Source: Parvibaculum sp. (GTDB lineage: Bacteria; Pseudomonadota; Alphaproteobacteria; Parvibaculales; Parvibaculaceae). From it: a stretch of DNA of 18,113 bases. Under the pieces are notes generated by a model. That model searched no databases and was not told the origin of the DNA. It saw nothing but the letters and a program-made list of their open reading frames with translations. The stretch covers positions 1 to 18,113 of the forward strand of contig JACIYQ010000318.1 of assembly GCA_014359855.1 (NCBI GenBank), in the 5' to 3' direction. Below, one piece after another: positions 1-9,256 of this stretch. Positions within the stretch are counted from its first letter, which is position 1; each line of letters starts with the position of its first letter. A program made the position numbers and the translations under genes.

Positions 1-82
1 TGCGCCCTGAACCCGGCCTGAACGGATTGCCGCGAGCTTCCGGCGGGATTGGGGCGAAATCGGGGCGGGTGGCCAAGGGTCT

Positions 83-110
83 GTGACAGGCCCTCATCTC
101 CTGCTATATG
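83..110 (+). promoter_or_regulatory. Probable sigma70-type promoter of the tRNA gene
   Basis: GTGACA (83-88) differs from the -35 consensus only at its first base. It is followed after 16 bases by TATATG (105-110), a fair -10 box. The tRNA begins 38 bases further on, a reasonable 5' leader length. No other gene lies between, so the tRNA is the natural target. The assignment rests on pattern only. Confidence 0.4.
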
Positions 111-148
111 GCGGGGGCCGGGCGTTTTCGCCGCCCGCGCGATGCTGG

Positions 149-225
149 GGGCCTGTAGCTCAGTTGGTTAGAGCGGACCGCTCATAACGGTTTGGTCGCA
201 GGTTCGAGTCCTGCCGGGCCCACCA
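149..225 (+). tRNA. tRNA with anticodon CAT (probably tRNA-Ile2; elongator tRNA-Met possible)
   Basis: A full cloverleaf can be drawn. The acceptor stem GGGCCTG pairs with CGGGCCC through one G-T pair. The D arm is GCTC/GAGC, the anticodon stem GACCG/CGGTT with loop CTCATAA, and the T arm GCAGG/CCTGC with TTCGAGT. The 3' CCA is encoded. The anticodon CAT can be elongator Met, initiator Met or the lysidine-modified Ile2 that reads AUA. The stretch TTGGTCGC at the variable loop resembles Escherichia coli ileX, so Ile2 is favoured. An initiator is unlikely because the 1-72 pair is G-C and the anticodon stem lacks three G-C pairs. The charged amino acid depends on TilS recognition and cannot be settled from the sequence by eye. 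Confidence 0.95.
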
Positions 226-286
226 CATCCCTGCGTGCGAGCGCGCGCGTTTAGCAGCACCACGCCGGGATTGGCGATCCCCAAAG

Positions 287-300
287 TTGACCGAGATCAA
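287..300 (+). promoter_or_regulatory. FNR/FixK-type operator upstream of ppsA
   Basis: TTGACCGAGATCAA fits the CRP/FNR-family core TTGA-N6-TCAA exactly, and the FNR/FixK consensus TTGAT-N4-ATCAA in 9 of 10 positions. A -10-like GATAGT (320-325) lies 19 bases downstream, close to the geometry of a class II activated promoter in which the regulator takes the place of a -35 box. The same site type occurs before glgP and between glgA and glgB. The remainder of the 226-466 gap between the tRNA and ppsA shows no gene or other clear signal. Confidence 0.6.
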
Positions 301-466
301 AGAAATAGTGCGCCGTCGCGATAGTCTCTGCCTCGCAATGATCCGATCATGGCAGTGCGGGCAGACGGCATCGGGTCCCCCGCCAAAGTCGAGCATTGAC
401 CACGGCTGCGGCAACAGCCGGAGACGCACCGCACACATACGTCTGCGCACCGCAAGGGAGGACCGC

Positions 467-2893
<2,427 letters not shown>

Positions 2894-3013
2894 AGAAGCC
2901 CGCCCAACCTTCACCACGACGCTCCGCAATGATTGCTGCTGCCCAGCAGGGCCGACCGCCTGCAAAGGCGCCATCCGGTCGTGCGGCGGGGCTGGAGTGC
3001 GTGCCCTGCGCCG

Positions 3014-3628
3014 ATGCCGGCCCTGCGCGCACAGGACTTCGCCGCCGCCATCTTCGACCTCGATGGGGTGGTCACGCGGACCGCCCGGGTGCACGCCAGC
3101 AAGCTGGAAGCATCTCTTCGACGAGTACCTCCGCCAGCGTGCTGCGAAGACAGGAGAGCCATTCCGCCCGCTCGATATCGAGCGTGACTACCGGCGTTAT
3201 GTCGACGGCAAGCCGCAGTACGACGGCGTCGAAAGCTTCCTGCAGTCTCGCAGCATAACCATCCCGAGAGGCGAGCCGTGTCCGACCCGCCCGACCGCGA
3301 GACGGTCTGTGGGCTCGGCAATCGGAAGAACCAGTACTTCCACGAGAGCCTGCAACAGGATGGGGTCGAGACCTTCGACAGTGCCGTCGCGCTCATCGGG
3401 CGGCTGCGCAACCGGCGCATTGGCATGGCCTTGGTGTCGTCGAGCCGCAATGCGCGCGCGGTGCTCGAGACCGCCGGCCTCGAGGACCTGTTCGATGTTG
3501 TGATCGACGGCAACGACATCGCTCGCCTTGGTCTCGACGGCAAGCCCGCGCCCGACCTGTTCCTCAAGGCGGCTGAGCTCAAGGCGAACGGAGCGGACAT
3601 TGTGGTCGCGGATATCGCCGATCTGTAC
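3014..3628 (+). pseudogene. HAD hydrolase of the beta-phosphoglucomutase type, broken
   Basis: The ATG at 3014 begins MPALRAQDFAAAIFDLDGVVT, the HAD motif I with nucleophile Asp15 and Asp17. The similarity then changes frame twice: near 3099-3106, after VHAS, into WKHLFDEYLRQRAAKTGEPF; and near 3276-3281, after IPRGEP, into SDPPDRETVCGLGNRKNQYF. Motif II (ALVSSS) and the motif III Lys (GKPAPDLFL) remain. The text then jumps from LFLKAAEL directly to KANGADIVVADIADL. In this family about 45 residues normally lie between, including the acidic motif IV that binds Mg2+, so this is an internal deletion. Relatives act on glucose-1-phosphate sugars and often sit beside trehalose or maltose genes. 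With two frameshifts and no motif IV it cannot make an active enzyme. The 120 bases after ppsA hold no gene. Confidence 0.8.
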
Positions 3629-3811
3629 GTCCGCGTCCGTCCGCACGCGGTCTTCCGCGCCGTGGCCATCATCTCGGGGCGTGACCGCGCCGGCGTCGAG
3701 CAGCTCGTCAGCCTCGACAAACTGGTCTATGCCGGCAGCCACGGCTTCGACATCGCCGGGCCCGACGGTCTCGAGGTCCAGCACGAGGAAGACGGGGCAT
3801 TCGTCGCAATC
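3629..3811 (+). pseudogene. otsB: Trehalose-6-phosphate phosphatase fragment
   Basis: The piece reads AVAIISGRDRAGVEQLV then LVYAGSHGFDIAGPDGLEVQHE. SGRD is HAD motif II of trehalose-phosphatases, and YAGSHGFDI-GPDG is the family's characteristic core. The N-terminal DxDGT nucleophile segment and the whole cap and C-terminal half are absent; full proteins are about 240-280 residues, and only about 55 remain. It is fused in frame to the HAD relic before it and the phosphorylase relic after it, forming one 264-codon open frame that starts with GTG at 3278. This is best explained by successive deletions. The functional gene would have made trehalose from trehalose-6-phosphate. No otsA is visible in the window. 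Confidence 0.75.
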
Positions 3812-4072
3812 GTTCATCGCGCTGCCGACCGCGAGCTCACCCATTACCTCTATGGTGGCGACGAAGCGTATCGACTGAAGCAGGAGATCGTGCTCGGCCT
3901 CGGAGACATCCGGCTGCTGCGCGCCCTCGGTTTCGATCTGCACACCTACCACCTCAACGAGGGCCATGCGGCGCAGCTGACGCTTGACCTCTTGAACCGG
4001 TGGCGAGTCCCGACACAAGACCGGGCCACGACCGATAGCGATGAGCACTACGTTTACGCTATAGCCCTCTGA
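3812..4072 (+). pseudogene. Alpha-glucan phosphorylase fragment (second paralogue)
   Basis: DRELTHYLYGGDEAYRLKQE, IVLG, LRALGFD and YHLNEGHAAQLTLDLLNRW match the N-terminal third of bacterial alpha-glucan phosphorylases (GT35). The similarity ends at about 4003, and an unrelated tail runs to the stop at 4072. The pyridoxal-phosphate lysine region and everything else is missing: about 60 of roughly 850 residues survive. The fragment is not a copy of the intact glgP downstream, which reads LYGGGTENRLMQEIVLGAGG and HVNEGHGAFAII in the same place, so the ancestor had two different phosphorylases. The truncation point lies next to transposase debris, which may have caused it. Confidence 0.75.
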
Positions 4073-4165
4073 AATCGCATCGCACAATTCTTTAATTTTA
4101 TCATAGCGTGTGGCGACACGTCGGCAGTTCTTCAGCCTGTCGAACAATAAGCCGGCGGGTGCGGC
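4073..4165 (-). pseudogene. C-terminal fragment of an IS5-family (IS427-like) transposase
   Basis: Read on the minus strand, the sequence gives FDRLKNCRRVATRYDK. This is the conserved end of the DDE domain of IS5-family transposases (F-RLK---R-ATRYDK), where the final catalytic Glu lies just upstream in intact copies. About 30 residues remain. No terminal inverted repeats could be paired. It directly abuts the IS481-like fragment, so the two relics have been joined by deletion or nested insertion. It is non-functional. Confidence 0.6.
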
Positions 4166-4425
4166 CAAAATTCGAACGATGATCGCTTCGACCTCGGGCG
4201 GCATGCGGTTCTTCAGGATCGGCTTGCGTCGCGTCAGGACCTCTCCTGGAGCGCCAATTCGCCGCCGGAGTCGTAGTGCTCCTTGAAGCGGTAGATGCTG
4301 TCGCGACCGTAGCCCATCATTTTGCAGGCTTGGCCAACTCATGCCTCGTGTATCTCGGTCGGCATGGGGTCGCCCGGCCGGCAGACCTCCATCTTGCGCA
4401 CGGGTGGCGCGGGAGCGGCGTTCAT
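4166..4425 (-). pseudogene. N-terminal fragment of an IS481-like transposase, degenerate
   Basis: The minus-strand reading from 4425 gives KMMGYGRDSIYRFKEHYDSG then GELALQE and, after a frameshift near 4232-4245, RRKPILKNRMPPEVEAIIV. This helix-turn-helix half (GYSRDSFYRFKELYD-GGE-ALQE--RRKP-LKNR) is typical of IS481-type transposases. An in-frame TGA interrupts the N-terminus (after EIHEA), and the catalytic DDE core is absent. It is a dead remnant. The 4426-4622 stretch beyond it holds the glgP control region and no gene. Confidence 0.6.
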
Positions 4426-4451
4426 CGAATATCCGTGGCGCCGATCGCGCG

Positions 4452-4465
4452 TTGATTTTGCTCAA
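4452..4465 (+). promoter_or_regulatory. Upstream FNR/FixK-type operator of glgP
   Basis: TTGATTTTGCTCAA contains the exact TTGA-N6-TCAA core and matches 9 of 10 positions of TTGAT-N4-ATCAA. It lies 92 bases upstream of the perfect site at 4544-4557 (start to start) and just outside the transposase debris. It could be an accessory site. Its distance from the putative -10 element is too great for direct class II activation. Confidence 0.45.
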
Positions 4466-4543
4466 CGTGGGCAACGAACCGGCCCAATTCGCCGGAAAAA
4501 TGCGCTAGAATGAAATTGATCGAGGGCGCGAAATCGCGGCCGA

Positions 4544-4557
4544 TTGATGCGCATCAA
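4544..4557 (+). promoter_or_regulatory. Perfect FNR/FixK-type operator and promoter of glgP
   Basis: TTGATGCGCATCAA is a perfect TTGAT-N4-ATCAA palindrome. A -10-like GATAAC (4577-4582) follows after 19 bases, and the glgP ATG is at 4623. The site centre would lie near -38 to -41 from the expected transcript start, as in class II FNR or FixK promoters. The regulator itself is not encoded in this window. Confidence 0.65.
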
Positions 4558-4622
4558 GGAATTTTCGCCCCTGACCGATAACGTTGGCTTTGCGCCGAGG
4601 TTCGAGCGCATGGAGAGATGCC

Positions 4623-7145
4623 ATGGTCGCGCTTCTGTTGCCTAAATTGCCCGACGAGATTTCCGTCCTGCAATCGCTCGCTCTCGATTTGCGGTGGACA
4701 TGGAGCCACGAAGGCGATGCGCTCTGGTCTCTCGTCGATGAGGCGCTGTGGGAGCGCACGCATAATCCCTGGGTCGTTTTGCAGAGCGCATCCGCGGAGC
4801 GTCTCGAATCGCTCGCTTGCGACAAGAAGTTTCTTGAGAAGCTGAACGCCTTCTGCGTCGCGCGCGAGCGATACCTGCAAACGCCCGGCTGGTTTCGCGG
4901 CACCGAAGGCGCGGTGCAACTTGGCGGTGTTGCCTATTTCAGCATGGAATTCGGTCTGGGTGCCGCCTTGCCGCTTTATGCCGGCGGTCTGGGCGTTCTG
5001 GCGGGCGACTTTCTGAAAGCGGCCAGCGATCTCGACGTTCCGATCGTCGGCATCGGGCTCCTCTATCAGGAAGGTTATTTTCGCCAGATCCTGGACGCGC
5101 AGGGAACGCAGCAGGAATTCTATCCCTACAACGAACCGGCAGCGATGCCGATCGAACCGGTCATCCTCGCCGAAGGCGGCTGGTTGCGCATCGCGCTGGA
5201 ACTGCCGGGCCGCGTCGTCCAGCTTCGTGTCTGGAAAGCGACGGTCGGCCGCGTGAAGCTCTACCTGCTCGACAGCAACGATCCCCTCAACAACCCTCCC
5301 GATCGCGGCATCACGGCGAAACTCTACGGCGGCGGAACCGAGAACCGCCTGATGCAGGAGATCGTGCTCGGCGCGGGGGGATGGCGCGTGGTCGAGGCCC
5401 TGCATCCGGATATCGAAATCTGCCATGTCAACGAAGGTCACGGGGCGTTCGCCATCATCGAGCGCGCCCGCCAGTTGGCGGTGAAGGCGAATCTGGATTT
5501 CTGGGAGGCGCTGTGGGCAACGAGAGCGGGCAATGTCTTCACCACGCACACGCCTGTCGCCGCCGGCTTCGATCAGTTTCACGCCGATCTGTTGCGGAAA
5601 TATCTGCCCTATGTCGAGGGGGTGCTTGCCGGGCGCGGCGTCGAACTCGAAGACGTGCTGGCGCTCGGCCGGGTGAATGCGCGCGACGGGGACGAGCCGT
5701 TCAACATGGCCTATCTGGCGCTGCGCGGTTCGGCCAGGTGTGTCGGTGTCAGCCGGCTGCATGGCGAGTTCAGCCGCCGGATATTTCAGCCTCTGTTCCC
5801 GCGCTGGCCCTCCTGCGAAGTGCCGGTCGGACACGTCACCAATGGCGTGCATGTTCCGACCTGGGACTCGGCCGAGGCGGATCGCATCTGGACGGACTCA
5901 TGCGGCAAGGAGCGGTGGCGCTCGTTACCGACCGAGGTCAGCGAGCATATCGCCCAGGTCTCCGACGAGGAGTTATGGAGCATGCGCGGCAAAAGCCGCG
6001 AACGTGTCGTCGGCGTCGCGCGCAGGCACCTGGTCACGCAGTTGAGAGAACGCGGGTTCGACAGGGAGGTCGTCCGGATCGCCGACACGGTGCTCGACGC
6101 GAATGTTCTGACGCTGGGTTTCGCGCGGCGTTTCACGGAGTACAAGCGGACCAACCTGTTGCTGCGCGATCTCGCCCGTCTCGAGCGGCTGCTCCTCGAT
6201 GAGCGGCGGCCGGTTCAGATCATCGTCGCGGGAAAAGCACACCCCGCGGATTTCGCGGGCAAGGGCATGATCCGCGAGTGGATCGATGTCGCCCGCCAGC
6301 CGCGTTTCAGGCGGCGTGTCGTCTTCCTCGAAGACTATGACCTCGACATGGCGCAGCATCTGGTGCAGGGCGTGGACGTCTGGATCAACACGCCGCGCCG
6401 GCCCTGGGAAGCTTGCGGCACGAGCGGCATGAAAGTGCTGGTCAATGGCGGGCTCAATTGCTCGATCCTCGATGGCTGGTGGGACGAAGCTTACGACCCC
6501 GAACTGGGCTGGGCGATCGGCGACGGGCGCGGCGGCGGCATCGCCGAAGTCGACGCGCGGGACGCGGCGGACCTCTATGAAGTCCTCGAGTCCAGGGTCG
6601 TTCCGGAATTTTACGATCGCGACGATGCTGGCCTTCCCCGCGCGTGGCTCCAGAGAATTCGCAAAAGCATGTGCGTATTGACACCGGCCTTCGGCAGCAC
6701 GCGCATGATGAAAGACTACATCGAGAAGGCCTATCTGCCGCTCGCGGGCGGAGTGCGCGAACGGCTGAAGAACGATTGCGCGGTCGCGAAGACCATGAAC
6801 AAGTGGTCACGGTCCTTGCACAAGCGGTGGCCGACGCTGCATATCGGAAATTCGACTCTCACCCAGAGCGGCACGACATGGCATGTGGCCGTGCCGATTT
6901 ATATGGGCGAGGTCTTGCCCGCGTCGGTGCGTGTCGAGTTATTCGCGGATGCCAAGCCGGATTTCATGCCGGAGGTGATCCTGCTCCATCAGGAGCACGC
7001 CATTCCCGGCTCGACCAACGGCTACATCTATGCGGGCGCCGTCACCGCGTCCCGTCCGATGGAAGACTACACGGTGCGCGTCGTGCCGCATCATCCGGAC
7101 GTGGTTTTGCCTGGCGAACTGCCTCTTATTGCGTGGCAGCGCTAG
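4623..7145 (+). CDS. glgP: Alpha-glucan (glycogen) phosphorylase
   Basis: The 840-residue GT35 enzyme releases glucose-1-phosphate from glycogen or maltodextrin ends using phosphate and pyridoxal phosphate. The N-terminus (LQSLALDLRWTWSHEGDALW) is the DUF3417 segment typical of the bacterial TIGR02094-type alpha-glucan phosphorylases. Then come YFSMEFGLG, LPLYAGGLGVLAGDFLKAAS, HVNEGHGAFAIIERAR, HVTNGVH and FARRFTEYKR. The cofactor lysine is Lys604 in EACGTSGMKVLVNGGLN. The last 100 or so residues (from about HIGNSTLTQSG) form the beta-rich C-terminal extension seen in this subgroup. The ATG at 4623 has GGAGAG five bases upstream; a TTG 13 codons earlier lacks a good ribosome site. Two FNR-type boxes precede it. 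The last codons approach the convergent DUF2934 gene, with 96 bases between them. Confidence 0.96.
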   Translation: MVALLLPKLPDEISVLQSLALDLRWTWSHEGDALWSLVDEALWERTHNPWVVLQSASAERLESLACDKKFLEKLNAFCVARERYLQTPGWFRGTEGAVQLGGVAYFSMEFGLGAALPLYAGGLGVLAGDFLKAASDLDVPIVGIGLLYQEGYFRQILDAQGTQQEFYPYNEPAAMPIEPVILAEGGWLRIALELPGRVVQLRVWKATVGRVKLYLLDSNDPLNNPPDRGITAKLYGGGTENRLMQEIVLGAGGWRVVEALHPDIEICHVNEGHGAFAIIERARQLAVKANLDFWEALWATRAGNVFTTHTPVAAGFDQFHADLLRKYLPYVEGVLAGRGVELEDVLALGRVNARDGDEPFNMAYLALRGSARCVGVSRLHGEFSRRIFQPLFPRWPSCEVPVGHVTNGVHVPTWDSAEADRIWTDSCGKERWRSLPTEVSEHIAQVSDEELWSMRGKSRERVVGVARRHLVTQLRERGFDREVVRIADTVLDANVLTLGFARRFTEYKRTNLLLRDLARLERLLLDERRPVQIIVAGKAHPADFAGKGMIREWIDVARQPRFRRRVVFLEDYDLDMAQHLVQGVDVWINTPRRPWEACGTSGMKVLVNGGLNCSILDGWWDEAYDPELGWAIGDGRGGGIAEVDARDAADLYEVLESRVVPEFYDRDDAGLPRAWLQRIRKSMCVLTPAFGSTRMMKDYIEKAYLPLAGGVRERLKNDCAVAKTMNKWSRSLHKRWPTLHIGNSTLTQSGTTWHVAVPIYMGEVLPASVRVELFADAKPDFMPEVILLHQEHAIPGSTNGYIYAGAVTASRPMEDYTVRVVPHHPDVVLPGELPLIAWQR

Positions 7146-7241
7146 ACCGTCTTCCAGGCATATGGATTGACCTCTGCCGGTTCGGAAAACGGTCCGGATG
7201 ATAAGCGGCGTGCAGATTTTCCCGATCGGGATCCGCTCTAG

Positions 7242-7499
7242 CTAGCCGGCGCGTCGTTCGGAACCGATCCTGTCGGAGACGATCCTGTTCGGCCGCATGG
7301 AGATCGGAACGCGTGGCATCACGAACGCCGTGGGCCGGCGAAGAGGCGGTCCAGCGCACAGTTCCACCTCAAGTTCTTCTCGGGCGCGCTGCCAATGTTC
7401 CAGCTCGTTTCCGCACGGGCAACCTTCTTGCTGCCAGATCAAGTAGCTACGCAATCTGATGGCGTCTTCGGAAATTTCTCTATGCGCATCGTAGGCCAT
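7242..7499 (-). CDS. Small DUF2934-domain protein
   Basis: The 85-residue product carries IRLRSYLIWQQEGCPCGNEL followed by EHWQRAREEL at about residues 14-43. This matches the DUF2934 pattern (I--RAY-IWE-EG-P-G-D--HW--A), a short helical domain of unknown function. The tail after about residue 55 is proline- and arginine-rich and unlike the family. The ATG at 7499 has AGGGA about six bases upstream. It lies 97 bases downstream of glgA on the same strand and may be co-transcribed with it; it converges on glgP. DUF2934 genes are known mainly from proteobacteria and acidobacteria, and no molecular role is established. The location suggests, but does not show, a link to glycogen. Confidence 0.75.
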   Translation of the reverse strand: MAYDAHREISEDAIRLRSYLIWQQEGCPCGNELEHWQRAREELEVELCAGPPLRRPTAFVMPRVPISMRPNRIVSDRIGSERRAG

Positions 7500-7572
7500 G
7501 GCACTTCCCTGCTGCTCGTCTCAACCAATGGCCCGGCGGTCGCTCTCCGGGGAATGTCATTTTACCACGTCG

Positions 7573-7588
7573 TCTGCACGATTGCAGA
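7573..7588 (-). other. Short hairpin in the glgA-DUF2934 gap
   Basis: TCTGCA-CGAT-TGCAGA is a perfect six-base stem with a four-base loop, nine bases after the glgA stop. No T-run follows on the minus strand, so it is not a standard intrinsic terminator. It may be a processing or partial-termination structure, or chance. Confidence 0.25.
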
Positions 7589-7596
7589 AAGGATAT

Positions 7597-9108
7597 TCAG
7601 ATCGCCACATGCCGCTGTACGTCGGTAGCGATCGGATCGACCGTGCCGTCGGCTGGAGCGATCCCGGCGACGTCGCGATAGAGTGAAATATATCGGTCAG
7701 CACTTATGTCCCAGCTGAAATCCTGCACCATTGCTTGTAGTTGCAAGCATCGCCACGTCAACGGCTTGGTGTAGAGCGCAAGCGCTCGTTCCAGTGCCGC
7801 GGTGAGCGCTTCGAGGCTCGCGTCATCGAAGACAAACCCGGTCGCGGTACGATCCGCGATCGTGCGGGCATTCGCGTCGACGACGGTGTCGGCCAGTCCG
7901 CCCGTTCGCCGAACGATCGGCAAGGTGCCGTAACGCAGGGCGTAGAGCTGTGTCAGGCCGCACGGCTCGAAGCGGGCGGGGGCGAGCAGAATATCGCTTC
8001 CCGCCTGTAGCCGATGCGCCAGTGCCTCGTCGTAGCCGATCCGGACGGCAACGCAGCCGGGATGTCTTTCCTGCGCTTGCGCAAATTCCGCTTCCAGTTC
8101 CCGATCGCCTTCGCCAAGCAGCACGAATTGCGCGCCTCGTTCGGCGAGCCAGGGCAAGACCGCCAGAATGGCGTCGGCCATTTTCTGATGTGCGATGCGG
8201 CTGACGAAACCGATCAGCGGTGCCTTGGGGCTGACCGGCAGGCCCAGTTCGCGCTGCAAAGCGGCCTTGCACACCCGCTTGCCCGAGATGTCGCCGAGCC
8301 GGAAGCTCCGCGGTAAATGAATGTCGGCCGCCGGATCCCACGAGGCATCGTCGATCCCGTTGAGAATTCCGACGAAGTCGTCGCCGCGCTCGCGCAGGAG
8401 ACCGTCCAGGCCGAAACCGAATTCGGGCGTCAGAATTTCCCTGGCATAGGTCGGACTGACCGTGGTCACGCGGTCGCTGTAGCAGAGCCCGGCTTTCAGG
8501 AAGGAGGCCTGCCCATACAATTCGATCTGGCCACACCGGAAGCAGTCCTCCGGAACGCCGGCGGTCGGCAATATGCCGGGCGGGAAATTGCCCTGAAAGG
8601 CCATGTTGTGGGCCGTGAAGATCGTTTTCGGTCTTGGTGCCGGTTCCAGAGAGAGCAGCAGGGGAAGCAGTCCCGCATGCCAGTCGTTGGCATGGACGAT
8701 GTCTGGCCTCCAGGTCAGGCCCAACCGGCCCATCGCCAGTTTTGCGCCGACATGGGACAGAAAGGCGAAGCGAAGCGCATTGTCCGGCCAATCCTGGCCG
8801 TTGCCGGATTGGTAGATGCCGCCGTCGCGCCGGAACAGCGAAGGCGCATCGATGAGAAAGACCGGCACGTTGGTGGCCGGAAGCCGCCCGGAGACAAGCG
8901 TCGCGCCGGAAATTCCGAGCATCGGTGCGAGTTCGGCGAGAATGCGGGGATTTTCGATATGTTCGAGGGCGCCCGGATAACCAGGAAGCAGCAGCCTTGC
9001 GTCGATGCCGCGGCGCTTGAGTGCGATCGGAAGGGCTCGCGAAACATCGGCAAGGCCGCCGGTTTTGGCCAGCGGGTAAGCTTCCGACGTGACAAAAAGC
9101 AGCCGCAT
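7597..9108 (-). CDS. glgA: Glycogen synthase (ADP-glucose type)
   Basis: The 503-residue GT5 enzyme transfers glucose from ADP-glucose to the non-reducing end of growing glycogen. The N-terminal Rossmann domain opens MRLLFVTSEAYPLAKTGGLADV with substrate-binding Lys15 in KTGGL. HANDWHAGLLP and FTAHNMAFQG (His168) follow. The C-terminal domain has GFVSRIAHQK (Arg304, Lys309), the catalytic ARFEPCGLTQLYALRYG with Glu381, and the second RTGGLADTV loop. Bacterial GlgA is usually about 480 residues; the extra length is a C-terminal tail (about 483-503) of no recognised type. The ATG at 9108 is preceded by GAGGT about seven bases away. It is divergent from glgB, sharing a 148-base control region. 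glgC, which would supply ADP-glucose, is not in the window. Confidence 0.97.
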   Translation of the reverse strand: MRLLFVTSEAYPLAKTGGLADVSRALPIALKRRGIDARLLLPGYPGALEHIENPRILAELAPMLGISGATLVSGRLPATNVPVFLIDAPSLFRRDGGIYQSGNGQDWPDNALRFAFLSHVGAKLAMGRLGLTWRPDIVHANDWHAGLLPLLLSLEPAPRPKTIFTAHNMAFQGNFPPGILPTAGVPEDCFRCGQIELYGQASFLKAGLCYSDRVTTVSPTYAREILTPEFGFGLDGLLRERGDDFVGILNGIDDASWDPAADIHLPRSFRLGDISGKRVCKAALQRELGLPVSPKAPLIGFVSRIAHQKMADAILAVLPWLAERGAQFVLLGEGDRELEAEFAQAQERHPGCVAVRIGYDEALAHRLQAGSDILLAPARFEPCGLTQLYALRYGTLPIVRRTGGLADTVVDANARTIADRTATGFVFDDASLEALTAALERALALYTKPLTWRCLQLQAMVQDFSWDISADRYISLYRDVAGIAPADGTVDPIATDVQRHVAI

Positions 9109-9169
9109 CTCGACACCTCGCGCACGACGAACTGAAGTGTAATGCTAGATGAAGGTGGCCTTGGCGTGA

Positions 9170-9183
9170 TTGATCTAAATCAT
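9170..9183. promoter_or_regulatory. FNR/FixK-type operator shared by divergent glgA and glgB
   Basis: TTGATCTAAATCAT matches TTGAT-N4-ATCAA at 9 of 10 positions. Toward glgB a strong -10, TTTAAT (9204-9209), lies 20 bases away. Toward glgA, on the minus strand, TAGCAT (9142-9147) lies 22 bases away, which is the exact class II spacing. One dimer could therefore serve both promoters, although only one polymerase could use it at a time. This is pattern-based inference. Confidence 0.6.
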
Positions 9184-9256
9184 GCTCGCCGGAAATCTTA
9201 TGATTTAATTGTGCCTCTCGTCGACAACTTCCGGATCGAAGAGTGCAGGAGGACCA

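Noticed and set aside
226..466. Possible integration site or small gene between the tRNA and ppsA
   Set aside because: No repeat of the tRNA 3' end, no integrase and no framed ribosome site were seen; only the FNR-type box stands out.
7219..7232. Palindrome TCCCGATCGGGA between glgP and the DUF2934 gene as a terminator
   Set aside because: There is no loop and no T-run on either side, so it is probably chance.
9209..9256. GTG start for glgB at 9209
   Set aside because: It lies on the putative -10 and transcript start. The ATG at 9257 has a near-perfect AGGAGG.
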